From: Sipunculus nudus
Lineage: Eukaryota; Annelida; Sipuncula; Golfingiida; Sipunculidae
Assembly: GCA_026874595.1 (NCBI GenBank)
Contig: CM049314.1
Location: forward strand, 57,274,300-57,338,299
Reading direction: 5' to 3'
Length of the DNA: 64,000 bases
Shown piece by piece: positions 51,111 to 60,677 of the stretch (position 1 is its first letter; each line of letters starts with the position of its first letter). Below the pieces are notes generated by a model. That model made no database searches. It was given only the letters and a program-made list of their open reading frames with translations, and was not told the DNA's origin. The position numbers were made by a program, and so were the translations under genes.

Positions 51111-51291
51111 AGATGGCACTCAAGCGCCGTAGTTGAAGAAGTCAGGGACCCCAGCCCTAGGGGTTCATTCAGCAACAATAAAGATGATATCTAATTGAAT
51201 GTTTAATCACAATCTATTTACTGTTACGCCCAAAGATTAGGAGAATTTTAGGGGAGATAGAGATAATAAGCTAAGGTCTATAAATATTATA

Positions 51292-51654
51292 CTAGGTGCA
51301 AGGTAAGATCAAACTGACTTGAAAAGGCTGCTTGCTTAGTTGATGTGATGTTTGTCTCTTTCTACATAGGATGCGGTAGGATTTATCTAGAGAAGAAACA
51401 AATGTAATTTTGGCTATTGAATGCTTGCAAACATTCGTTAAGATTTGTATTGAGTTTATATGTTTTATCCTGTAGTGTTGAGGGATTGTTCTATCATGTA
51501 ATCTTTTAACAGTCAGTGTGTTTGTGCATGCTCTTAATACTGCTGTTTTAGTGAACCTACTAACTCTTAAGACTGCTCTGAGGGCTTTATTTTGTTGAAC
51601 TTCTAGTTTATGTAAGAGTGTCTTAGCTGCACTTAAGAAAGCTATGGATCTCAT
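51292..51654 (-). pseudogene. C-terminal relic of a non-LTR retrotransposon polyprotein
   Basis: A 120-residue open frame on the minus strand. Residues 10-60, KTLLHKLEVQQNKALRAVLR...TAVLRACTNTLTVKRLHDR, fit the conserved region that follows the reverse transcriptase domain in Jockey/I-like LINEs (LxKLExxQNxALRxxLGxxRxTxTxxL...PLxxR). No reverse transcriptase catalytic motif is present and the upstream frame is not continuous, so this is a 5'-truncated, decayed copy. The remaining 60 residues resemble nothing I can name. Confidence 0.5.
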
Positions 51655-52799
51655 TTACAACCTTTTCATTGCCTGAGAATTGAAAATAAACAAGCCTTGC
51701 AAACTGATGATGTCAGTCAATTGAAGGTGATGCACAACCAGTCATTGTGACTCATTTACAGGCAGCCATAGACATAGCAAGTGTACCACATGTCTCACTA
51801 CCTCTGTCCATCTAAATTTTCATAATATTTCTTTCAAATTTATTTAGTTTGCAACTACACATTAGTTATTATCAGAGGAGATAAAATATTGTATAGAACT
51901 GTTCAATTCAAAGTTATCTGCTGATGGAATGCATCTTAGTTTGTCACTGGAGTCAAGACATATATAAGCAGTAGTGATATACTTGTACTTCCAGTAAAAA
52001 GAAAATCCATAATGATGGCACATGTTGCTAAAACCTTTCTTATATCACAAAGTATCACCTTCTACCTTTAAATACATATTTTGACTGTGCTGTTACCTTG
52101 CTGGTAATGCTTATTATTTATCTGAAATTATTAAAGGGGCGGTCCTAGGCCAAAAAAAAAAATAAATAAATAAATTTGGTTCTCAGGCACTGTTTGTCAA
52201 TTCTAACCCAATGCATAAAAAATTTGATTTAGATTTTCATCCTCCAAGAAGATAAAATGATACAAATTTGCTAAGATTTCCTTTGTTATTTAGTGCCTTT
52301 ACCTGTTTAGCAAAATAATCTGTTATTATCATGCTTTTCCTTGATCATATGACATTTTTATCAAAACATACAAAAAAGGTAAAAAAAACATTCGCCCGCC
52401 CATACTGATTTCTTTAAAAAAAAGTGCCAGTGAACCATTCTTTTATATTTTTTTGGCTCACACACAAGATTCTGTGCTGGCTGTTTGTGTTTTTGGGAGC
52501 CCATATTTTTTTTTTTAATGTTTGAAGAGGCAGACCTGTTTTATTTCTTATATATAAATGATGAATTTACTATTTGGACACTACGTAAGCTGATTCTGTA
52601 GACACTGGTGCATTAAAAGCACAAAGACTCCAGGATATAATGTGATTGTTTCCATGGACTATTGATATATGACACTGAAGTATTGGAAATTCTTTAAGCT
52701 TGCTAGTACATGAACCCTGTGTAGGATCCTCAATTAGTGACGTATGAATTTTCTTAAATCTTTTGCGAGCATAAGAGATCATTCACTTTAAAGTCTTCG

Positions 52800-53289
52800 G
52801 TGGCATTGATGTTTTGTTTGTTTGATAGTGCACCATACAATACTGAGCTGATGAAACAAAAATTCCCCGAACTCTGGGATGCTCAAGGTCACAGGGTTAC
52901 AAGTGTCCAGTCGCTTGACTCCATCCAGCAGACGTAGTCAATATATTCATCAGCTTTTACAAGCTGTGGCTGCTGCCGGGGTCACTGAACAAGCACTGTA
53001 ACACAGCCAGATAGGGACCCCGCTCTAACTAGAGAAGCTGTTACTCAGTAGAACTGGAGGATGTTGTGAAACCGGAGAAGCAGTGCCCTACACGTAACAT
53101 TGTGTCCTAAAAGCCAGTACTTCAGGTTTTATTCACTTCCATCACACAGTACTGTAGCAGCACTGCCACGCTTGCCTGAGGGGTTTCGGTGAAAACGGAC
53201 AAGGTGTGAGCTACTGTAGAAACACTCCCAGACAAGTGGTTGAGTGTTTATCCGCTAAGATATTACGAGGATTTCTGCGGAACAAGCCA
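52800..53289 (+). other. Exon-like non-repetitive island ending in a splice donor
   Basis: About 490 bp richer in G+C than the flanks, without repeats. It ends in CAGCTGTGAG/GTAACG at 53289/53290, which fits a splice donor. No frame is open throughout, so if transcribed it would be a 5' untranslated exon. In Drosophila a shorter CASK isoform is made from an internal promoter; an internal start here would sit downstream of the L27-C core. This is inference with no TATA or initiator evidence. Confidence 0.2.
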
Positions 53290-53449
53290 GCTGTGAGGTA
53301 ACGATCCATGTAACCTTCACATCTGAGTTCATGGCCTCTTATTGATAATATCGAAAGGTGGTTCTCCAGTTATATCAAGCAGAGCATTCAATGAATCTTA
53401 TAAAAATTATGATCTGTAAAAGGTATTACCCTAGCTTAGGAGGATTTAT

Positions 53450-53600
53450 GTCTTCATCCATATGTCTGTTTGTTTGTCTGTTAGCAGGCTTATGTAAAAA
53501 CTACTGAAAGTATTCCCAAGAAACTTTGTCAGCAGGTGGAACAGCAGGGGAATATCATTATTTTTTTATGAAGATCCAGATAAAGGGAGGGATTAAGTAG
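53450..53600 (+). repeat. Dispersed repeat with TTGTCTGTTAGCAGG
   Basis: GGAGGATTTATGTCTTCATC, then CTGTTTGTTTGTCTGTTAGC and AAAACTACTGAAAGTATTCC, similar in order to 7110-7170 and 51030-51110. Ends near the start of the next element at 53604. Confidence 0.55.
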
Positions 53601-53603
53601 GTT

Positions 53604-53960
53604 TATTATACGCCCGTGTAAGACAGGCCATATTTCAGGCAGTGTGCATCTGTCTGTCATTTAACTCGCAATCGCTGAGGTAACTTGCCTGGGATTGAAT
53701 GAATTTTAACAAACCTTTATGTAACAATTTACCAATAGATTATGTGGACGGAGTTGGATTTTCAACAAAGTTCACTAATGTTTCATGAGGTTAGAGGTCA
53801 ACAGGTTTCTTTCTGGTTTCATTGGAATAACTTTGCTTTGATGGATTTTCATAAAAATTACTATAAATATTTATCTCCTGAATTAAATTATTAGCCAATA
53901 TTTAATGAGGTCAAAAGCCACCAGACAAATGAGGGGCAAATCATGCATTTATTCTTGCTC
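53604..53960 (+). mobile_element. TTATACGCCCGTG-type element fragment
   Basis: Head TTATACGCCCGTGTAAGACAGG, then CATCTGTCTGTCATTTAAC and repeated ATGAATTTTAAC / ATGGATTTTCAT with GAGGTTAGAGGTCAACAGG and GAGGTCAAAAGCCACCAG. Related to 21291-21840. No 3' end found. Confidence 0.55.
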
Positions 53961-54735
53961 ATCTCCTGGTGGAGGTTTAGGCTCTATAGAGTATCATCCT
54001 GAAGCTTCAATAACAGCATGGACAAGGGAAGTATAATATCTTAGATTTGTCACCTGTAGTGTGACAATGAAGGCTGTTAAGTACAGAGATTGTCATGTTC
54101 TTCATAGTGGAATTGTAGCTATTTGTGGTGAGGCAGCAGAGGGGGTATTTGTAAGATCCCCAAGGACCAGCATAAATGATCCACTCTCCATACATACCAG
54201 AAGTGGCTCAGAGATAAATGTGAGCTTAGTGATCCATGCTGGGAGAGTGACCAGTAGGGGCAGATGGATGCCCAGCAGTGGAAGGCCAGGGTTAATTACG
54301 TGGGAATGACACATGCAAGGGAGTCTGCTTGGGATAATGGCGACTGGGATTATCTGAGCATGTGCCTGGTCCATCTACACGTTTCAGGGTATTATCACTG
54401 GATATCACTTCTTGTAGGTTAGGGCCATGACCTCCAGTTAACATTTTTGGGTGTTTTTGAAAATTGTTACACAATAATACAATAACAGATGATACATGTG
54501 TTATTATCAGGCTTTCTGTACCTTTGGTTTGCTCTGCATCTCATATTTTATCCAGATTTTCATGTAATAAACATTTCAAGTTAGATGAAGGACAAAATCC
54601 CATCCCTGGTCATGGAACTGGTTATGGATTGGTTATAATTATTGCCAGTATAACGATATTTTATGTAATTAGTATGACTCCTTTGTATCATCTAGAAATG
54701 ATGATAACAAATGGTTGCTCAAGAATTTTAATTCA

Positions 54736-54806
54736 TTACCCCAGAAATAATATTATGATTTTATTAAGTTTTACCCCAGAAATAATATAATGATTTTTTT
54801 TAAGTT
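54736..54806 (+). repeat. Two-copy 35-bp tandem duplication
   Basis: TTACCCCAGAAATAATAT starts at 54736 and again at 54771, each followed by an AATGATTTT/ATGATTTTA and AAGTT block. Confidence 0.9.
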
Positions 54807-55641
54807 TTAACCTTTTCATATTGGATATTACAGTTTTATTCAAAGCAATGTTTCATGTTTCAAAGTGTGTTTTCCCAAAGCACATTATATCCTGTAGGTC
54901 ATGTCTAGTACAAAGCCATACATTTAGTTTCATTTTGTGCCCATTTACACAGGCAGCAAGAATGGAAAGACGTTTTTTGTCCAGTCCAGGCAGAACCCAC
55001 TATGGGTGACTCAGTGGCTGCAGGTTATGGGCGGTACATATGTAAGGTGACTATAGGGACTTGTTGTGACATTTGTGCCAGCATGTCTAATGCAAGATAT
55101 TTGTCAAATGTCAACCACCATTATTCCAAGCAGCTTTGTCATTGCATGACCAAGCAGCTATTTCGTACATTTCAAATCTAAGCCTGACTTGATCCGAATT
55201 TGTTTTACCTAATGGTGAGATTGATTGCATGATTACCGCCTGTATTAGGATCAAATTTCTTGGTGTATTTACATTTAATCATGCTTTCTGGTTCTGGTAC
55301 TCCTTCTGTGTTGTTCATCATAAATCAATTATATGAAATTATGATATCAGCATGCCTTTCATCCCAGGCCAGTTTCAAAATCAATGAAATACGAAAAATA
55401 GCAGCTGCTTTCAGTGCCCCCTGGTGTTTGTCTTAAAATAGAAGAACAGTTGCGATTCAAGTCCTGACATCTAGTAGAAGATTTAGGTGGTGTTTAGAAC
55501 AGGCGGCATTGACTAGTCAAAATTGTTACATTTAACCTGTGTTTCCTTGTGAGCATATGTGGGTATATGCATAAAAAAATTAGGTGTGTTTCCATGTGCC
55601 TTTAAATTCATATATGTATGAACTGATAGGTGTGTGTAATT

Positions 55642-57777
55642 GTATACCCAGACAAAGTCGGGGGATACTATGTTTTCATACCGGTCCCGCTGCCGCTGCT
55701 GCATATAAATCTTGTTGGTGCGATAACCCAAAAAATATTTCATGGAACTTTACCAAACTTGGTATATGTATAGATATAGGTAAGAGGATGATGCCTATTT
55801 AAAATGAGGTCATGACCTTTCCTATAAGAGTGGCCTTGACCTTGAATATTGCCATGTATCGTGAAAATCACACACCTCTAATGATATCTCCAGTGTTGAT
55901 AGCCATATGGATTTCAAACATGACTTATGTATGGCCCACCACTAAAGTAAGAACCCTAGGGTTCTAGGGTCATGAGGTCAAAGGTCAAGGTCACTGGAAT
56001 GGCATCTTAAAAGATACTGTGGATGCATTTTAAGCCAAACTTTCATCCCAGGTCTTCCTTCTTGAATATATAGCTCACTTGCCAATAGTGGATGATCCAT
56101 ATCAATTTTGGGGTCACAAGGCCAAAGGTCAAGGCCACAGGAGCTATCTGTCCAAAAATTAGTTTCTGGATGATAATTCGTGCTTTTATTGATGTATTGA
56201 TTTCAAACTTGACTTATATATGTCCAATTGAAAAAGCAAGACTCCAATTGATTTTGTGGTCATGAGGTCAAAGGTGAAGGTCACAGGAGACATCTGTCAA
56301 AAAATTAGTTTCTGGATGATAATTCCTTCTTTTATTGATGTATGGATTTCAAACTTGACTTGAATTTGACCCATTGGAAAAGCAAGACCCGAATTGATTT
56401 TGGGGTCATGAGGTCATTGGTCAAGGTCACAGGAAACATCTTTGAAAAGATGTGGATGCATTTTCAGCCAAACATTTCATCTCAGATCTTTCATCTTGCA
56501 CATATAGTTCACCTGCCAAGAGTTGAAGACCCCTATCAATTTAAAGGTCACAAGGTCAAAGGTGAAGGTCACAGGAGCCATCTGTCCTAAAATTAGTTTC
56601 TGGATGATAATTTCTGCTTTTATTGATTTATGGATATCATACTTGACTTGTATATGTTCCATTGGAAAAGCAAGACCGAAATTGATTTTGGGGTCATGAG
56701 GTCATTGGTCAAGGTCACAGGACACATCTTTGAAAAGATGTGGATGCATTTTCAGCCAAACATTTCATCTCAGACATTTCATCTTGCACATATTGTTCAC
56801 CTGACAAGAGAGGAAGAACCCTATCAATTTTGAGGCCACTAGGTCAAAGGTGAAGGTCACAGGAGCCATCTGTCCAAAAATTAGTTTCTGGATGATAATT
56901 CCTTCTTTTATTGATGTATGGATTTCAAACTTGACTTGTATTTGACCGATTGGAAAAGCAAGTCCAGAATTGTTTTTGGGGTCATGAGGTCAAAGGTCAA
57001 GGTCACAGGAAACATCTTAAAAAAGATTGTGGATGCATTTTCAGCCAAACAATTCATCTCAGATCTTTCATCTTGCACATATAGTTCACCTGGCAAGAGT
57101 TGAAGACCCCTATCAATTTTTAGGTCACAAGGTCAAAGGTGAAGGTCACAGAAGCCATCTGTCCTAAAATTAGTTTCTGGATGATAATTTCTGCTTTTAT
57201 TGATTGATGGATTTCATACTTGACTTGTATATGTTCCATTGGAAAAGCAAAACCGAAATTGATTTTGGGGTCATGAGGTCATTGGTCAAGGTCACAGGAC
57301 ACATCTTTGAAAAGATGTGGATGCATTTTCAGCCAAACATTTCATCTCAGACCTTTCATCTTGCACATACAGTTCACCTACCAAGAGAGGAAGAACCCTA
57401 TCAAATTTGAGGTCACAAGGTCAAAGGTTAGAGTCACAGGAGCCATCTGTCCAAAAATTAGTTTCTGGATGATAATTCCTGCTTTATTGATGTATAGATT
57501 TCAAACTTGACTTGTATATGTCCCATTGGAAAAGCAAGACCTGAATTGATTTTTGGGTCATGAGGTCAAAAGTCAAGGTCACAGGACACATCTTTAAAAA
57601 GATCAAGGTCACAGGACCAACATCTTCAACAAGATTGTGGATTCATAGATGGAAGAAACAATAAATATGCCAAGTGTCAGCATATGCTGCTAAAAATGGG
57701 GGCCTATTCTTAAAGGGGGGGGGGGGGCTACTATGTCTGGGGATACTCTGGCACCTGCGGTGCCAAGAAATGTCTAG
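55642..57777 (+). mobile_element. GTATACCCAGACA element with exact 288-bp tandem units and AGGTCA boxes
   Basis: Left inverted repeat GTATACCCAGACA (55642-55654), which also pairs with GGGGATAC (55661-55668). Right inverted repeat TGTCTGGGGATAC (57734-57746), matching at 12 of 13 positions. It is followed by hairpin TGGCACC-TGC-GGTGCCA (57749-57765) and CTAG (57774-57777) with TT. In the interior, AGGTCATTGG/AGGTCAAAGG boxes fall at 56411, 56699, 56987, 57275 and 57563, exactly 288 bp apart. A second series lies near 56553, 56841, 57129 and 57417. Each box has the form AGGTCAAAGGTCAAGGTCAC. The recurring short open frames starting ATGGATTTCAAACTTGACTT arise because 288 is a multiple of three. 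Confidence 0.85.
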
Positions 57778-58084
57778 TTGCACAGTGGATCTAACTGGTC
57801 TTCCTAAAAGAGAGGCTAGAGCTATGTCATTACCTGAAATAACTGAGTTCACTCAGATCCTATTCCTGAAAACTGCTCTTTTGGCGATTTTCACACATAT
57901 ACGCACTTGCACATATATGCTTGTGGACACATGGAAACACTCCAGTTGCAAAATCATATTAGCGATTGTTTATGCTTATGTGCATATACACACACATGGA
58001 AACACAGCTTTAAGAGGATACAAGTATATTTGTTTTAGGAATCATTAACCCTTTATTTAGAGAGGGCTGTGTATAGTTACGTAT

Positions 58085-58260
58085 GCAGGGAGTTTATGTT
58101 TTCACCCATGTTTGTTCATTGGTTTGTGTGTCTGTAAAGTTAATGCAATTAAAATCAATTAACTCCCAATAGAATTTATGGAGGATTGGGAAACAAGCCA
58201 GGGAAAACACATTAAATTTAGGTGCGAATCAATATAGGTTGGGGTTTTTTCTCTGGTTTC
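58085..58260 (+). repeat. Dispersed repeat related to the 16.3 and 53.5 kb copies
   Basis: GGAGTTTATGTTTTCACCCA, then GTTTGTGTGTCTGTAAAG, AATTTATGGAGGATTGGG and CCAGGGAAAACACATTAAAT. The block order resembles the repeats at 16259 and 53450. Boundaries unclear. Confidence 0.4.
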
Positions 58261-59167
58261 CTACATTTTTAGATATTACCAATAAAACACCACAATCCAA
58301 GCCAAAGAGAGTGCTGAGGATTAGTTATTATAACTGTTTGTACAATCCATGTAAAATAAATGAAGTTAAAAGATCCAGTGTCATTGTGTCACTTTGGTAG
58401 AGGTGTATGCTCCACTGAGCACCTTTCTGTGGGATATATTTTTTTCTGTTTACTTTAGGTAATATTGTTTCATGGTTCTGATATCTGCAGGTTATGTGAA
58501 TTTGATCAACTGTAGTCCCAGAGATATAACCTTACCTGGGATGACTTTTCTTCATGTCATTACTGGTTCAGCAGTCACACAACCAACCAGTCTCTTTGCT
58601 CATTGCTGGCATCAATATCAGCATGCCCAAAGCCAGTCACAGGTTTTATGCCTTTTTCACAATCTTTTTATTTTCCTGTACTTGGTAATATCATGGCTCA
58701 GGAATACTTGGAAGGATCTAAAAACATTACTTTTAAAAAGGAAGAACTGAGATAAAAACACCATTTTAAAGATTGTTTGACAGTCTATTTGGCTGTTGAT
58801 TTTCCTGCTTTGGCCTCTCATTGTGAGATAAGGAGGAGCCCGCTGTCACCTAAATTGTTTTGTTTTATTTGATGAGTGACAGCTTGGTCTAATCATGGTA
58901 AACCATCAGGGGGCCTTCTTGCATTCTGAAGTCTTAGGGTTACATTACAATAATTATTATTGCCTTTGAAGAAAGAATGCCTGTGCTGATCCAGTAATAT
59001 TAAAAAGCCTAATGACAATCAGGTCGAATTTCTGAGACAAAAAACTCCTCATTTGTTAATATTAAATGTCTTTAGCCTGGCTTAGAATCATGGATGAATC
59101 CCTGTGGCATTTGATTAGTGATACTCCATAATTTCTTTGGGTTTTTATGTCATTATTGCATTAAATA

Positions 59168-59343
59168 GAGTGAAACCTCGCAATTGCCACCACCAATGAG
59201 ACCTCCATAAAGTGGTCACATTTTCAAAGTGGTTGTCTGAGCGATGTCTGATATAAATAGAAAAAATAAAGAATTTGGACTGAAAAAGTAGTCGTTATTT
59301 TAACATGGTCCTTAAACTGAGGTGATCGCAATATGTTTAACTG
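59168..59343. mobile_element. 176-bp MITE of the CAGTnnAACC type
   Basis: TA on both sides (59166-59167, 59344-59345). Left end GAGTGAAACCTCGCAATTGCC; right end read inward CAGTTAAACATATTGCGATC. The left C has mutated to G. Length close to the MITEs at 43649 and 47957. Confidence 0.7.
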
Positions 59344-59481
59344 TACTAATTGTAAACAAACATTAATTATCACTGTGTGGTGAAGGGATAGTGCTCCCCA
59401 TAATATAACCATGCACACAAGAGACAAATATTGTGTTTACTTGTTGAAAAATCTAGAGAGAGAACAACTGTTTATACCATA

Positions 59482-59560
59482 CAGTGCAACCTCCCAATAA
59501 CAGACATTGGTGGAGCCTGGCTGTTTGACTATGATAAAGAGGTGTGAGGTTTGGAGAAGG
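59482..59560 (+). repeat. Single MITE end (CAGTGCAACCTCCC)
   Basis: TA followed by CAGTGCAACCTCCCAATAAC and AGACATTGGTGGAGCC. The opposite end could not be placed. Confidence 0.4.
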
Positions 59561-59683
59561 TTAACAGATCAACCTGTAAGGTAAATATGGAGGAGTGAGC
59601 AGATGTTCCTTTGTATGTGATAAAGTAAAACTGATGTTACCTGATGTTATATGATGTTTGACTAAATATACACTTTTATGATT

Positions 59684-60677
59684 AGTCCAGAACTGGATGC
59701 TGACAGAAACGCCAACACCCTCCTTCCCTAATATCCCGCCCTGTCAGCCAACAGCATGAAAGTCACATATTCTTTCTTCCACCTGATAGATCAGGCTTGA
59801 ATGCTTGTCCCTGCTTAACGCTCAAATTCCAGTCCTAGCTACAGAATGTTTGACATCAGATTTATGAGATGTAGAATGCGTTATCTTCTGACAGTGATAT
59901 CATGCTTTCCCCCAAAAGTTGCCTATAATCACTAAATTTGTGAATGAAAGTGATGTTAACACTATCCTTTATCTCATAAATGTACCAGTATACTTTTCAT
60001 GTAAAATACCGGATATCGCTAATGCAGCTTCTCGTGTAGATGGAGGAGAAAAACGACTGGTTGGCGCAGCCGGAAGCTTGTTTGTGCAGGCAAGCGTGAT
60101 TCAGCAAGACACTCATTAACACAGACAAAACTGACAGTCCCAACTTTGTTAGCTTATACGTGCTATAGAATCACATTAATTAATATTATCATTGAATAAT
60201 TACAAGGTTACAATTGTTTCGTACCATAAGGTATCATAATTCAAGGAAACTTGCAAAATATGAAGTTTATCAAAGACAAAAGCCCTGTGTACGTTTCCCT
60301 TAAATCATCCGCTACAAGGCAGTTGATTCAAGATCAAATTCTAATGCAAACCATGCCGAATGCAGAATTTTCTTCTGTCTTTTCATGATCTGTATTATGG
60401 TTTAACATGCAAAATAAATATGATGAATAATAAGTATCAAGATGATCAGCAATTAAAAACACAATGTCCAGTGCCCACACTGCCATGCTAAATGAATGGG
60501 CGAGTCAGGCTGGACGCTAGGGGGCACTAGTTGTTTGCCTGCAATTTTTCAAGCAGGCAGTCATTTACTGCCTCCACACACGAGAGTATCGGTATTAGCG
60601 ATATCCTGTGTTGGATGTGTGTGTGTGTTGGGGGGGGGGGGGGGGGGATGAGACCTGTTAATGTCCAGTTCTGGACT
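59684..60677. mobile_element. 994-bp non-autonomous DNA element with interrupted terminal inverted repeats
   Basis: Outer ends AGTCCAGAACTGGATGCTG and, read inward from the right, AGTCCAGAACTGGACATTA, continuing to ACAG in both. ATT flanks both sides (59681-59683, 60678-60680). Inner inverted repeat: 60011-60046 (GGATATCGCTAATGCAGC, CTCGTGTAGATGGAGG) against 60571-60606 read inward (GGATATCGCTAATACCGATA, CTCGTGTGTGGAGG). The left arm has about 250 bp between outer and inner repeats and the right arm about 70 bp, with a TG and G-17 run. No transposase. Confidence 0.7.

Noticed and set aside
54061-54374. Overlapping + and - strand frames of 82 and 90 codons
   Set aside because: No similarity recognised on either strand and no splice-site support.
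56342-57410. Series of similar 60-80 codon frames starting MDFKLDL or MDIILDL
   Set aside because: They recur because the tandem unit is 288 bp, a multiple of three; each stops within its unit and the frames overlap the AGGTCA boxes.
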